Assembly (NCBI GenBank): GCA_020846635.1
Contig: JADLDO010000020.1
Coordinates: 186,001 to 250,000, forward strand
Source of the DNA: Caldilineaceae bacterium
Lineage (GTDB): Bacteria > Chloroflexota > Anaerolineae > Caldilineales > Caldilineaceae
Direction: 5' to 3'
DNA: 64,000 bases
The translations under genes were made by a program, and so were the position numbers. A model generated the notes under the pieces. It made no database searches. It was given only the letters and a program-made list of their open reading frames with translations, and was not told the DNA's origin. How positions within the stretch are numbered: position 1 is the stretch's first letter; every line of letters begins with the position of its first letter. Shown here in pieces: positions 10,507 through 20,029 of this stretch.

Positions 10507-10908
10507 GTGAATCTCAAGTTGAAGCGGTTGGTACGCACCAACAGTTCGGAACAGTACGCTCTGTTTGACCTCGACCAAGTGGATGCCGAGGATCAATTGC
10601 CGCTCACAATTGGCAAGTTGGATTTACATTATACGGCTGAGGGTGTGTACGGAACCATCCTGCTTTGGGACGAGACCACCCGCCAGCTCAAGCCGAGCCA
10701 GCGCCAAGAGTTCATCTATGCGTTGCTAGATGAGATCAGCCAGCCGATGGGCGTGCCCAATGAGTATGTCGTAGAGTTTTTCGCCCCCACCCTCGATCAA
10801 TATGAGGTTTTTCATAACGTCGGGTTGGCGGGCGATGAAGTGGGGTCTGCCGGGGCTGTGGTGGGTGAGGCGACACAAGGTAGTGGACAAGCAGCGAAAT
10901 CTGCCTAG
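10507..10908 (+). CDS. Conserved-looking protein of unknown function
   Basis: 133 residues with a GTG start. The N-terminal ~100 residues look like a compact alpha/beta domain, with alternating strands such as YALFDLDQVD, GKLDLHY and YGTILLWDE. The last 25 residues are Gly/Ala/Val-rich and probably disordered. There is no signal peptide or membrane segment. It lies 95 nt after the HEAT gene and 6 nt before the AEC transporter on the same strand, so it is probably co-transcribed. I do not recognise the family. Confidence 0.7.
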   Translation: MNLKLKRLVRTNSSEQYALFDLDQVDAEDQLPLTIGKLDLHYTAEGVYGTILLWDETTRQLKPSQRQEFIYALLDEISQPMGVPNEYVVEFFAPTLDQYEVFHNVGLAGDEVGSAGAVVGEATQGSGQAAKSA

Positions 10909-10914
10909 AAGCAC

Positions 10915-11835
10915 ATGCAGTCCATGTCTGTAGCGCAGTCTCTGCTGCCGATATTCATTGAGACGGTCTTGCCTGTCTTTTTGATTGCATTTGCCGGTTA
11001 TCTGTTGGCATGGCGCATGACCATTGACGGGCGGTCGCTGGGGCGGCTGCTCTTCTATTTAGCCACACCGTCGCTGGTTTTTCGCAGCCTCTACACAACT
11101 GAGGTAGACCTGGCAACCATGCAGCAGGTGGCGCTTATCGCCGTTGCGGTCTATGTGCTTGCCGGCATTGCCGGTTGGCTTGTGGGTTTTGACCAGCCGC
11201 GGCGTGAACGCATGGCGATTGTGATGACTAGCGCCATCAGCAACAACGGCAATATGGGGATTCCCATCTGTTTCTTTGCCTTTGGCGATATTGGGCTGGC
11301 GTTGGGTACACTCTATTATGTGGTCGCTTCATTCCTCAACAACACCGTTGGGGTTGTCGTGGCCTCGTCGGGAGAAGCCCCTTTGGGGCGGGCCTTACGC
11401 AACAGCCTGCAAGTGCCTGTGTTGTATGCCGCAATCGTGGGGCTGCTGCTCAACCAGTTGGGCGGCGAGGTGCCGGTTCCGATCTACCGGGCCGTTGATC
11501 TGATGGCGGATGCGGCTGTGCCAGGGATGCTGGCGCTCTTGGGAATCCAATTGCGCGCTGCGCCGCTCTTTCAGCGCCAAGCGGTGATCTGGCGTAGCTC
11601 GCTCATTCGCCTGGTGGCGGCACCGCTGTTGGCGCTGCTGTTGTGTATTTGGCTGGCTGTCGGTGGAGTGCAGCGCGATGTGATTGTCTTGCAGGCAGCC
11701 ATGCCGACGGCAGTGATGAGCGCCGTTTTGGCGACCGAATATGATACCGCGCCGCAACTGGTGGCCGCGGTGATCTTTATGACGACGTTGATCAGCATGG
11801 GAACACTTTCAGTGGTCTTGGGGCTGATTCTTTAG
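10915..11835 (+). CDS. AEC-family (auxin efflux carrier) permease
   Basis: 306 residues, almost wholly hydrophobic, with about ten membrane segments in two halves. The family signature SNNGNMGIPI is at about 111-120, with a matching second-half block AAMPTAVMSAVLATEYD. Members export organic acids or auxin-like anions; the substrate cannot be read from sequence. The start is ATG at 10915, with a second ATG three codons later. It follows the unknown 133-residue gene by 6 nt. The end of this gene carries the -10 element of the next gene. Confidence 0.88.
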   Translation: MQSMSVAQSLLPIFIETVLPVFLIAFAGYLLAWRMTIDGRSLGRLLFYLATPSLVFRSLYTTEVDLATMQQVALIAVAVYVLAGIAGWLVGFDQPRRERMAIVMTSAISNNGNMGIPICFFAFGDIGLALGTLYYVVASFLNNTVGVVVASSGEAPLGRALRNSLQVPVLYAAIVGLLLNQLGGEVPVPIYRAVDLMADAAVPGMLALLGIQLRAAPLFQRQAVIWRSSLIRLVAAPLLALLLCIWLAVGGVQRDVIVLQAAMPTAVMSAVLATEYDTAPQLVAAVIFMTTLISMGTLSVVLGLIL

Positions 11836-11836
11836 G

Positions 11837-11842
11837 TATAAT
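11837..11842 (+). promoter_or_regulatory. Perfect -10 element before the TPR gene
   Basis: TATAAT starts just after the AEC stop codon. Only a poor -35 is visible. It ends 10 nt before the ATG at 11853, which would give an mRNA with almost no leader. Confidence 0.5.
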
Positions 11843-11852
11843 GATAGACATC

Positions 11853-12431
11853 ATGGACGAATTAGAATTCAAATCAATGCTCAATGAGAGCGCCCAGTTG
11901 TTGCGCCAAAACCGGCCTGGTGAAGCGGTCGAAAAGTTGCAACAGCTCTATGAGGAAGCCGCCGACCACCCGGACGTACTAATTAACCTGAGTGGCGCGT
12001 ATATATTGCAGCGTAAGTGGGACCAGGCTGTGAAGCTGTTGAACAAAGCCGTGAAGGTTCATCCCAACCATGCCATGTTGTGGATGAACCTGGGCGCGGC
12101 GCAGCTTGGACGCCTGGAGACAGCCGGGCCAAAGCAGCAGGAAAAGGCGATTGAAGCCTATCAGCACGCGCTGCAAGCCAATCCAGAGGCGCCCAATGCC
12201 CATTACCATTTGGGATTGATCTACAAGGAGCGGGGTGAGTTGACCCGCGCTGCGGCCTTCTTCCAGCGTGCGCTAGAGGTAGACGTGGCGGATCGCGATG
12301 CGCGCTACTGGTTGGATCGGCTCACGCTGCGCATACAAGAGGCGGCCCAAAATAAGGATGCGTCTGAAGATTTGCCCGGAGATTCACTCGATGATTCATC
12401 CGATGATATCCCCGGAGAAATAACGGAGTAA
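11853..12431 (+). CDS. Tetratricopeptide-repeat protein
   Basis: About 192 residues with three or four TPR units. Units include HPDVLINLSGAYILQRKWDQA, the following HPNHAMLWMNLGAAQLG and APNAHYHLGLIYKERGELTRA. The last ~30 residues are acidic and Asp/Ser-rich. It is cytoplasmic and probably a binding scaffold. Two starts are possible: ATG 11841 overlaps a perfect -10 element, while ATG 11853 lies 10 nt beyond it, so the second is chosen. It is followed by the FecR-like gene after 4 nt and was probably expressed with it. Confidence 0.82.
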   Translation: MDELEFKSMLNESAQLLRQNRPGEAVEKLQQLYEEAADHPDVLINLSGAYILQRKWDQAVKLLNKAVKVHPNHAMLWMNLGAAQLGRLETAGPKQQEKAIEAYQHALQANPEAPNAHYHLGLIYKERGELTRAAAFFQRALEVDVADRDARYWLDRLTLRIQEAAQNKDASEDLPGDSLDDSSDDIPGEITE

Positions 12432-12435
12432 TTGC

Positions 12436-13752
12436 ATGAGTTCGGACTCTTCGAGCTTAGTGCATGGGGATCCACTGGCCCCGACGATGGGCGCGCATCC
12501 GACGGATGTGCCTGCCAAGTGGCGGCAGAACCCGGAACGGTTGGCATGGGTTGTGCTGCTGGGCAGTTTTGTGATTTTTGTGGTCTTGGCGATCACGCTG
12601 CCGCTAGGGGCGCGCTATATCGTTCGTTATGCCACTGTGAGCCAAGAGGCTCGCTTGGAGCCGACGCTGGGCACGCTGCTCTTTTACCCGTCGCCATCCG
12701 CAGAGCCGGTGGCTGTGACAAGCATCAAAGAGGGCATTAGCGAGGGCAGCCGCATTGTGGCTGCGGATGAGTCTACGCAGGGGTCACTGGCTTTTATCAG
12801 TGACAACGGCGATGCCGTCTTGGGCAGTGTGCAGCTTTATGCAGGAGCTACGCTTGATGTGCTGCGCGTGCGCCGTCCCTTCTTTTCTCGCAGCACAGAA
12901 CCGTATACTGTGCGCCTCTATTTGGTCAAGGGGCAAGCGCGCATCTTCTCGAACAGTGAGGAGATCGATGCGCGCCCGCTGCGCGTGGATTTAGAGACGC
13001 CGCATGGCGTGATCGCGCTGGGGACAGGCAGCTATCAGGTTTCGGTCAATGAAGAACAGACCGAGATCACGGCGCGTTCGGGAAGGGCTGTCTTAACACA
13101 CCAGAGCGGCGATGGCAGTGTAAGCATCAATGCCGACCAGAGCGCATGGATGGCAGTGGATGACTATGCCCATGAGCCGGAGTCAGCCTCGCGCAATCTG
13201 CTGCGTAATGGTGATTTTTCTGAGCCGGAACTCGATGCCTGGCAGACGGATACGATCGCCGATGATGTGATCCCGGGCAGCGTCAAGGTCGACGAGGGGG
13301 ATGGGCGCTGGGTCGCCCTCTTTTTCCGTGACGGTGAAGACAACGTCAATACAGAGGTGAGCATTACCCAGATCGTGGAGAAGGATGTCAACGTCTATGA
13401 CGAGTTGAGCATCCAACTTGATGTAAAATTGCTGCACCAGAGTTTGCCGGGTGCGGGCTATCTTAGTTCAGAGTTTCCACTGCGCGTGGAGATCACCTAT
13501 ACGGACATCTACGGCAAGGTACTTACCTGGGGGCATGGCTTCTATTATCGTGACCCCGAAGATAAGAACTGGAAGATTATCGACGGTGAGAAGATCCCGC
13601 CTTATTCCTGGTATACCTATCAATCGCCTAACCTGATCGAGTTCTTGGCGGACAAAGGCACGCGCCCGGCACGCATCAACAGTGTGCGTATCTATGCCAG
13701 CGGTTGGAACTATCAGAGTATGGTCAGCGAAGTTTATTTGGTCGCAGAGTAA
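12436..13752 (+). CDS. Membrane-anchored FecR-like protein
   Basis: 438 residues. A cytoplasmic N-tail is followed by one membrane segment (about 36-58). A FecR-like beta domain spans roughly 95-235, with patterns such as RVDLETPHGVIALGTGSYQV and ITARSGRAVLTHQSGDG. The C-terminal ~190 residues resemble a carbohydrate-binding-type beta sandwich, opening with NLLRNGDFSEPELDAWQTD. FecR domains usually signal to ECF sigma factors, but none is present here, and similar domains also occur as cell-wall anchors. ACGGAG lies 7 nt before the ATG. The next gene begins at the codon after the stop. Confidence 0.75.
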   Translation: MSSDSSSLVHGDPLAPTMGAHPTDVPAKWRQNPERLAWVVLLGSFVIFVVLAITLPLGARYIVRYATVSQEARLEPTLGTLLFYPSPSAEPVAVTSIKEGISEGSRIVAADESTQGSLAFISDNGDAVLGSVQLYAGATLDVLRVRRPFFSRSTEPYTVRLYLVKGQARIFSNSEEIDARPLRVDLETPHGVIALGTGSYQVSVNEEQTEITARSGRAVLTHQSGDGSVSINADQSAWMAVDDYAHEPESASRNLLRNGDFSEPELDAWQTDTIADDVIPGSVKVDEGDGRWVALFFRDGEDNVNTEVSITQIVEKDVNVYDELSIQLDVKLLHQSLPGAGYLSSEFPLRVEITYTDIYGKVLTWGHGFYYRDPEDKNWKIIDGEKIPPYSWYTYQSPNLIEFLADKGTRPARINSVRIYASGWNYQSMVSEVYLVAE

Positions 13753-15402
13753 GTGTGGCGCAATCGTAAGATCTGGCTTGCCGCGGCCTCTCTGGTCTAT
13801 CTGATCCTCACCTGCTATCAACTGGGGTTGCCCGGTCTCCACTATGACGAAGCCAAAGAGGCTGGCGTCAATGCGGTGGAACTGCTCAACGGCGACCCCA
13901 CGACCCCCTTTCGCAGTGCCGCGCTTCACCTCTTTGGGCGGCAGTTTCCCTTGATGGTACAGGATTATATTGGCGCGCTCAATGTCTATTTGGCGCTGCC
14001 CCTGCTCTGGCTGACGGGCGTGGGCGTGCCCAACCTGCGTATGGTTTCCGTGTTGGCCGGGCTGGCAGTGCTGCCTTTGGCAGCCTACACGGTGAGCGTG
14101 TGGCAGCGTGCCTGTCACACTGAACACAACGCTTCATCCCTCATCCCTCCTCCTTCATCCCTCCGCTTGACCTGGGGCGGCGTGATGGTGGCGTGGCTGC
14201 TGGCCGCGTCACCCAGCTTTGTCTTTTGGAGCCGTCAGGGCATCTTTGTCACCAACTTGATGCAGCCTTTGTGCTTTCTCGCCCTTTGGCAGGGGACGCG
14301 CTGGCTGGCAACGGGCGAACGGCGCAAATTGCTGTGGACGATGCTGGCCGCGGGGCTGGCGCTCTATGCCAAACTGCTGGCACTGTGGGTGATTAGCCCG
14401 TGGCTGTTGATCTTGGCGCTGCAATGGCTGCTGGCGCGGCGCAAGGGCAGCGCGCCCAGGCTGGATGGCCTGACATTGGCGGGCGCGGCGATGGCTTTTA
14501 TCCTGCCCCTCTTGCCGCTCATCCTGTTCAATCTACAAACAAGCGGCACGCTGCAAACGTTGTTGGGCAATGCGGGGCAGAGCTATTATGGGGTGGATAA
14601 CCTCGCCCTCTGGCGCAACGGTGGCGTGCGGCTGGCGCAGTTGGCGCAAAGCCTGCGCGGCGATCAATTCTGGTATCTTGGCGGCTTGTTTGGCAATCCT
14701 GCGGCTGTAGGGCTGGCTTTGACTGGTGTGATCGCGGGCATGGGCGCGGCGTGGCGGCGGATGGTGATGCCGCTGGCGCTGCTGCTGATGGCGATTGGCG
14801 CAAGCTGTTTTACGATCAGCGACCTCTTTATCACCCATTATGCACTGATTCAACCCCTGGCGCTGGCTGTGGCTGCGTTGGGGTTGGGGTTGGCATGGCA
14901 GCGGTGGGCAGGCACGCGCCGGTGGCTGGCGTTGGCTATCGCCCTGTTGGTGAGTGGGTGGGTGGTGCTGGACCTGCGCGCAACGCTGCTCTATCATCAA
15001 GCGTTGGCGCGCAGCGGCGGGCTGGCTGACCACAGCGACGCGAGTTACCACCTGGCCTATCATCTGCGCTATAACGGGCTAGGTGCGCCGGTTGCGCTGG
15101 ATTGGGGCATGGATGCGCCGGTGCGTTATTTGAGCGATAACACGGTGCGCCCGAGAGAGATTTTTGGCTATGAGTCGCCTGTCGCGCCCGATGGGGACTT
15201 TACGCTGCGGCTAGGCTCCTTTTTGGGCAATCCCGACAATGTCTATTTGCTCCATGCGCCGGAGCAGACGGTTTTTGCTGGGCGGCGCGAGGCGTTCTTG
15301 GCCGCGGTGGCAGAGCAGGGGCGAACGGCTGCGCTTGAAGAAACGTTCACGCAGCGCGATGGCACGCCGCTCTTTGAGTTATGGCGTGTGGCGGCACAGT
15401 AG
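13753..15402 (+). CDS. GT39/PMT-type membrane glycosyltransferase
   Basis: 549 residues with about eleven membrane segments. After the first segment comes LHYDEAKEAG with D32-E33, the acidic pair typical of dolichyl-phosphate-mannose-type (GT-C) transferases. The C-terminal ~120 residues form a soluble domain. The probable role is transfer of a sugar from a lipid carrier to protein or lipid on the outer face of the membrane. The GTG start directly follows the upstream stop. An in-frame pyrimidine-only repeat encodes SSLIPPPSSL near residue 130, in a loop between membrane segments. Confidence 0.8.
   Translation: MWRNRKIWLAAASLVYLILTCYQLGLPGLHYDEAKEAGVNAVELLNGDPTTPFRSAALHLFGRQFPLMVQDYIGALNVYLALPLLWLTGVGVPNLRMVSVLAGLAVLPLAAYTVSVWQRACHTEHNASSLIPPPSSLRLTWGGVMVAWLLAASPSFVFWSRQGIFVTNLMQPLCFLALWQGTRWLATGERRKLLWTMLAAGLALYAKLLALWVISPWLLILALQWLLARRKGSAPRLDGLTLAGAAMAFILPLLPLILFNLQTSGTLQTLLGNAGQSYYGVDNLALWRNGGVRLAQLAQSLRGDQFWYLGGLFGNPAAVGLALTGVIAGMGAAWRRMVMPLALLLMAIGASCFTISDLFITHYALIQPLALAVAALGLGLAWQRWAGTRRWLALAIALLVSGWVVLDLRATLLYHQALARSGGLADHSDASYHLAYHLRYNGLGAPVALDWGMDAPVRYLSDNTVRPREIFGYESPVAPDGDFTLRLGSFLGNPDNVYLLHAPEQTVFAGRREAFLAAVAEQGRTAALEETFTQRDGTPLFELWRVAAQ
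14132..14164 (+). repeat. Pyrimidine-only TTCATCCCTC repeat inside the GT39 gene
   Basis: A 33-nt tract made only of C and T with A at fixed places, built from units like TTCATCCCTC (14133-14142, 14154-14163) and TCATCCCTCC (14141-14150). It keeps the reading frame and looks like an inserted simple-sequence element. Confidence 0.6.
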
Positions 15403-15458
15403 CAGGAATGGCGGCGTCCCCGGCTGTCCCATGAGATGCGCCCATGTTGACATAGTTA

Positions 15459-15487
15459 TTGACGCTGCCTTGTGCTCATGTTAAACT
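15459..15487 (+). promoter_or_regulatory. Probable promoter of the MenA-like gene
   Basis: TTGACG at 15459-15464, 17-nt spacer, TAAACT at 15482-15487. It is in the only gap of the 13.7-17.2 kb run. Confidence 0.6.
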
Positions 15488-15560
15488 AGCGGCTACAGGC
15501 ACTTATCATTTTGTCCTTGTCATTTCCTTTTACCTCTTGGCATGGACTTCAAGCATATAG

Positions 15561-16607
15561 TTGAAGCAACGGACTCGTTTTGTGCAGCTAACTGAACGCG
15601 AATTTCTGACGACCCATCCCGGCCATCCAACGCCAGAACCGGCACCGGCGTTGACAGTCCCTACTTTTCCGGGCCGCCGCCCCCCACGCACGACGCTGGA
15701 GGCGTTGGTAGTGTTGACGCGTGCCGAGGCGACGCTGGCACTGGTGATGCCGGTGATGGTGGGGGCGGTGCTGGGATGGTGGCAAACCGAGCAGATCAAC
15801 CTGGTCAACTTGGTGCTTGCCCTGTTGGGCATGACGGCAAACGGCTGGGGATTGGCGGCGTTGTGGGAATATCACGACTATCGCTTTAGCCAGCGCCCAG
15901 GCACTCGGCAAATGGCCGATCCTGTTGCCACCGCCTCTGGACTCATGGGGCGTGGCATGATCGCGCCGCAGACGGTACGGGATGTAGGGCGCATACTTTT
16001 GGTGATCGGCGGCGTCTGCTGTCTCTGGTTGGCGCTTCTAGCCGGATGGCCCATCCTCTTTTTTAGCGGTCTGAGCTTTTTGTTGGTCTGGACCGTGATC
16101 TTCTTTCCCCTGCGTTTTGGCTATCGCGGCTGGGGGATGAGCGAGGGGGCGATCTGGTTGGGCATGGGCGTGCTGCCGCTGCTGACCGGCTACTATGGGC
16201 AGGCTGGGTCTATTTCCTGGCTGCCGGTATGGGCAGGGGGCGCATTTGGGCTGTTTAGCGTTCTGCTCTCATTTAATTACAATGCCATGCATTACCGCCG
16301 CGATTGGCTGATCCACAAGCGTACGTTGATCGTGAATCTGGGGTTGGCGCGCGCTCTGGACGTGAGCGCCCTGATCACGGTCGCCGCCTATGTGTTGATC
16401 CTGCTCTTGGTGACGCTCAGCCATCTGCCGCTGTGGGCACTGACGGCATTGGGGGCACTGCCTGTGGGGTTGGGCATCTTTGCGCGGTTGGACCATGACC
16501 ACTTGACGCCTGAGGCTTGCTGGTGGGTCTATCGCACAAGCGTCCATGCCACCTGGTTGACAGGCGCGCTTTTCTCGCTTGGGTTGGCACTGGACCGGCT
16601 GATCTAG
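15561..16607 (+). CDS. UbiA-superfamily (MenA-like) prenyltransferase
   Basis: About 340 residues with eight or nine membrane segments. The order of blocks fits MenA-type 1,4-dihydroxy-2-naphthoate prenyltransferases: TRAEATLALVMPVMVGAVLG near the start, then an aspartate-rich motif region, and a second one followed by HKRTLIVNLG. Both aspartate-rich motifs are unusual: the first reads WEYHDYRFS rather than N-D-x-x-D, and the second reads HYRRDWLIH. The prenyl donor and acceptor are therefore uncertain. The start is unclear: TTG 15561 or GTG 15582, neither with a good ribosome site. Confidence 0.72.
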   Translation: MKQRTRFVQLTEREFLTTHPGHPTPEPAPALTVPTFPGRRPPRTTLEALVVLTRAEATLALVMPVMVGAVLGWWQTEQINLVNLVLALLGMTANGWGLAALWEYHDYRFSQRPGTRQMADPVATASGLMGRGMIAPQTVRDVGRILLVIGGVCCLWLALLAGWPILFFSGLSFLLVWTVIFFPLRFGYRGWGMSEGAIWLGMGVLPLLTGYYGQAGSISWLPVWAGGAFGLFSVLLSFNYNAMHYRRDWLIHKRTLIVNLGLARALDVSALITVAAYVLILLLVTLSHLPLWALTALGALPVGLGIFARLDHDHLTPEACWWVYRTSVHATWLTGALFSLGLALDRLI

Positions 16608-16617
16608 GCGGCGGGCT

Positions 16618-17166
16618 GTGGCGAACCCTTCGCGTGGCACACTCCCACTGACGCGCAAAGAATTATATGATCTGGCCGCGCACTGTCGCACCTATGCGCA
16701 GGAGTTGGCGCGCCACGAACAGACGCGCGTCAACCTCAAACATTGTCATGAGTTTAATAGCTGGCTGGCAAAGTTGAAGTCCTATGACTTGCTCGCTCGT
16801 CCACTGGCAACGCTGCAAGCGGCGCGGCCCGTGGCCCGTTGGCAAGTGATGGTGTTGGCGGGCGTTGTGGGGTTGATTCTACTGCTTGTGCTGCCGGGGC
16901 GCGTGGATCGGGCGTTGAGTACGGCCATTGTTTATGGCTTTTTTTTACTGCTCATCATCTTTTACTTTGTGCCGGAGCGGCTCTATGGTACTACCATTGA
17001 ACTGCTGGAAGCTAAGGTGTTGCGCGTGGTGGATGCGCTTGACGAGCTCTTGCACAACGCCGAATTAGGCTTGACCGAGGCGGCCTATTTCCGCGTCAAG
17101 GAAAATCTTGAGGCCGCACGCCACGAACTGCGCCAGCAGATCGACCTCGCCCACCGTCGTTTTTAA
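16618..17166 (+). CDS. Small membrane protein, unknown
   Basis: 182 residues. A basic, helical N-terminal region (1-70) is followed by two adjacent membrane segments (about 76-95 and 98-117) and a helical C-terminal region with coiled-coil character that ends in RHELRQQIDLAHRRF. The hairpin topology puts both soluble parts on the same side, presumably the cytoplasm. The GTG start has GGCGGG 4 nt upstream and lies 10 nt after the prenyltransferase stop, so the two are co-transcribed. I do not recognise the family. Confidence 0.7.
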   Translation: MANPSRGTLPLTRKELYDLAAHCRTYAQELARHEQTRVNLKHCHEFNSWLAKLKSYDLLARPLATLQAARPVARWQVMVLAGVVGLILLLVLPGRVDRALSTAIVYGFFLLLIIFYFVPERLYGTTIELLEAKVLRVVDALDELLHNAELGLTEAAYFRVKENLEAARHELRQQIDLAHRRF

Positions 17167-17202
17167 CCCTTTCTATCAACGCGCAAGCTACCAATACGCA
17201 AA

Positions 17203-18990
17203 TTATAAACGCGCAAAGATGTCTCGATAGGGTTGAGATTGGGCCATGAGTTCTTCATGCGTGCCCACCGCAGCCACGCGCCCGCGGCGCAGCACCACAA
17301 TTTTATCTGCCCAGCGAATTTGCGAAAGACGGTGGGTGATGAGAATGGTGGTGCGCCCTTCGGTGGCGGCTTCAATGGCGCGTTGGATTTGATCTTCGGT
17401 GGCGCTGTCGATGGCGCTGGTCGAATCATCGAGGATGAGAATGGCGGGGTTGGTCAGGAAGGCACGCGCCAGGGCGAGGCGCTGGCGCTGCCCCCCGGAA
17501 AGGGTGACGCCCCGTTCACCGATGACGGTCTGATAGCCTTCGGGAAAGGTGAGAATAAAGTCGTGCGCCTGCGCCGAGCGGGCTGCTGCTTCGATCTCCT
17601 CTTGGGTTGCGCTGGCGTTGCCAAAGGCGATATTCTCGGCAATGGTACGGCTGTAGAGAAAGATGTCCTGTTCGATGATCGAAATCTGTTGGCGCAATGC
17701 CTCTAGGTTCCACTCGCGTACGTCCACCCCATCCACCAGCACACGCCCTGCTTCAACATCATAGATACGGTTGATGAGCTTGGCGATGGTACTCTTGCCC
17801 GCGCCGGTCTGCCCCACCAGCGCCACGGTTTGCCCAGCCGCGACCTCAAAGCTGATATCAGTGAGGGCGTTTTGGCTTGCAAGCTGATCGTCGCCGTTGC
17901 TTTGCGTCTCGACAGCATAGCGGAAGGTCACATGCTCGAAGCGAATATCGCCGCGCATGGGAGCCTGATAGCCTGCGCGGTTTTCATCTAGCACCGTCTC
18001 GGAACGGATCAATTCAAGTATGCGGCGTGCGCTGGAGAGGCCAGAGGAGACTTGCGAGTAGGCAAAGAGTGAGATGTTGGTGGGGAAGGAGAAAAGACTG
18101 AGCAAACCCATGTAGGCGACGATATTGCCGACCGTGATCTCGCCTTGATGAAAGAGGTAGAGCGCATGTCCAAAACCCAGCCCCATCGCGATTCCCAGGA
18201 GCAGCAGCGGTAAAAAGCGTGCCTCCACGCGGCTTTGATCGACAAAGGCATTGCGTACCTCGGTCGTTGAGCGATTGAAACGGGCAAGCTCTGCATCCTC
18301 TTGGGCCGCGCCTTTGATGGTCTCGATGCCCTCAACCGCTTCGGTTAAATTGGCGTTCATCTCTCCAAAATGGCGGCGCACTGCTTCGGTGACGGGGCGG
18401 AGTTCAGCCAGGTAATAGTACATGGCGATAAAGTAGGCGAGTCCAAAGGCGATGGGGGTTGCGATCAGCGCGGGATGGATGCTGGGTGACGCAAAGATGG
18501 GCACAATCAGAAAGTTGCCGGAGCCAAAGACGAGGCTCAACCCAGGCGCAACCATCAAGGCCAGTTCACGCACATCGTTGGTGGCGCGCGCCATGATCTC
18601 ACCCGTTGGGCGCAGGTCGTGGAAGCCCATATTCTTGCCCAAGAGCGAGGCGTAGAGTTCCTGCCGCGTGTCGCGCTCCAGCCGCTGCGCCAGCACCTCG
18701 GCGCTGAAGTTACGCCCCATCTGTAGGAAAAAGCGGAGGAGTTGGGTGGCGATGAGGCCAATGGTTGCCCAGAGCAGCGGTGACAGGCTCGGCGTGGGGC
18801 CGGTGAGCGCGTCAAACGCATAGCCGGTGTAAAAGGGAATGGCACCGGCTGCGGCTGCATTGCCAATCGCACCCAGAACGAGGATCAGCAGCAGCCAGGG
18901 ACTGCGCTTGAGATGCGATGCGATCCAGCGTACGGGGCTGCGCAGATCGCTCTTCCACTGGTGATCGACCACAAATTCGCTATGTGCCAC
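17203..18990 (-). CDS. ABC exporter, fused permease and ATPase
   Basis: 595-residue half transporter, type IV (MsbA/lipid A or multidrug exporter-like). The first ~320 residues carry six membrane segments. The nucleotide-binding domain has Walker A GQTGAGKS, signature LSGGQRQR, Walker [13 protein letters not shown], and the switch histidine in ILITHRLSQ. The D-loop reads SAID. The Walker B acidic residue is Asp-Asp rather than Asp-Glu, so the usual catalytic glutamate position is Asp, which is often seen in the weaker half of heterodimeric exporters. No partner half lies next to it. The start is GTG without a clear ribosome site. Confidence 0.9.
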   Translation of the reverse strand: MAHSEFVVDHQWKSDLRSPVRWIASHLKRSPWLLLILVLGAIGNAAAAGAIPFYTGYAFDALTGPTPSLSPLLWATIGLIATQLLRFFLQMGRNFSAEVLAQRLERDTRQELYASLLGKNMGFHDLRPTGEIMARATNDVRELALMVAPGLSLVFGSGNFLIVPIFASPSIHPALIATPIAFGLAYFIAMYYYLAELRPVTEAVRRHFGEMNANLTEAVEGIETIKGAAQEDAELARFNRSTTEVRNAFVDQSRVEARFLPLLLLGIAMGLGFGHALYLFHQGEITVGNIVAYMGLLSLFSFPTNISLFAYSQVSSGLSSARRILELIRSETVLDENRAGYQAPMRGDIRFEHVTFRYAVETQSNGDDQLASQNALTDISFEVAAGQTVALVGQTGAGKSTIAKLINRIYDVEAGRVLVDGVDVREWNLEALRQQISIIEQDIFLYSRTIAENIAFGNASATQEEIEAAARSAQAHDFILTFPEGYQTVIGERGVTLSGGQRQRLALARAFLTNPAILILDDSTSAIDSATEDQIQRAIEAATEGRTTILITHRLSQIRWADKIVVLRRGRVAAVGTHEELMAQSQPYRDIFARL

Positions 18991-19108
18991 GAGTAAGGGG
19001 TTCTCTCTATGTTATATTGCCATGCCCATTTAGTTCGGTATCCTAATCATAGGATGGATAGGGGATGAGCGCCAAATCAGAGAGAGGGTGGGTTCTGAAT
19101 CCTGTGGT

Positions 19109-20017
19109 TTAAGGACTTTTCTGGCGCAGGAGGCGCGCTTGTTCGAGGGCGCTGGTGATAAGCTGCTCTGGTTCTGGCACAACACCCTGGGCGCGGTGCA
19201 GCCAAATCAGAAATTCAACGTTGCCCGCCGGACCGAGCAAGGGCGAAGCAATCAGACCGGCAGCGGTCAGCCCCAGGCTTGCCGCTAGCGCGAAAGTCTC
19301 TTGCAGCACGCGTTGGTGGGTCTTGGCATCGCGCACCACACCTCCCTTGCCGACTGCCTCTTGGCCTGCTTCAAACTGGGGTTTGATCAGTGCGACAACC
19401 TGTGCTTCGGCGGTCAGGAGTCGAAGCGCAGCAGGCAGCACGAGTGTCAGGCTGATAAAGCTGGCATCAATCACAGCCAGATCGGCCAACACCGCTTCGG
19501 GTAACTGCGCCAGGTGGCGAATATTCGTGCGCTCTAGGATGACCACGCGCGGGTCAGAGCGCAACTTCCATGCCAACTGTCCATAGCCCACGTCAATCGC
19601 ATAGACGCGACCGGCCCCGTGTTGGAGCAGGCAATCGGTAAAGCCCCCAGTACTCGCGCCTACATCAATTGCGATCCGGCCCGTCACGTCGATGGCGAAG
19701 GCTTGCAGCGCGGCGGCGAGCTTTTGCCCACCACGACTGACATAGGGAAGGGGAGTACGCACGCGCAAGGTGGCATTGAGCGGAACGCTGTGCCCTGGTT
19801 TGTCGCTCACTTGCTCATCCACCAATACCTCGCCTGCCATGATCAAACGGCGCGCCTGTTCGCGGCTCTCTGCCAGCCCGCGCTCGACCAGGAGCAGGTC
19901 TAGCCGCTGTTTGCCGCGCGGCGCATTGGTTGGCCGCGGCTGCGCCGGTGGAGCGGAGTGTGGAGTGGCAGGGCGTTCTTCTGGAGTGGAATTTTGGTGT
20001 TGGTCGCTCACGTCCAT
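19109..20017 (-). CDS. tlyA: TlyA-family rRNA 2'-O-methyltransferase
   Basis: About 302 residues. An S4 RNA-binding domain lies near residues 30-85 ([20 protein letters not shown]). An FtsJ-like Rossmann domain follows, with the SAM motif [20 protein letters not shown] and then [15 protein letters not shown] and LIKPQFEAG. TlyA methylates ribose in 16S and 23S rRNA and confers capreomycin sensitivity in mycobacteria. The first ~25 residues are a low-complexity Pro/Ala/Thr extension. ATG 20017 is chosen because starting further upstream would collide with the divergent gene at 20030. Confidence 0.9.
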   Translation of the reverse strand: MDVSDQHQNSTPEERPATPHSAPPAQPRPTNAPRGKQRLDLLLVERGLAESREQARRLIMAGEVLVDEQVSDKPGHSVPLNATLRVRTPLPYVSRGGQKLAAALQAFAIDVTGRIAIDVGASTGGFTDCLLQHGAGRVYAIDVGYGQLAWKLRSDPRVVILERTNIRHLAQLPEAVLADLAVIDASFISLTLVLPAALRLLTAEAQVVALIKPQFEAGQEAVGKGGVVRDAKTHQRVLQETFALAASLGLTAAGLIASPLLGPAGNVEFLIWLHRAQGVVPEPEQLITSALEQARLLRQKSP

Positions 20018-20029
20018 TATCATACCTGA

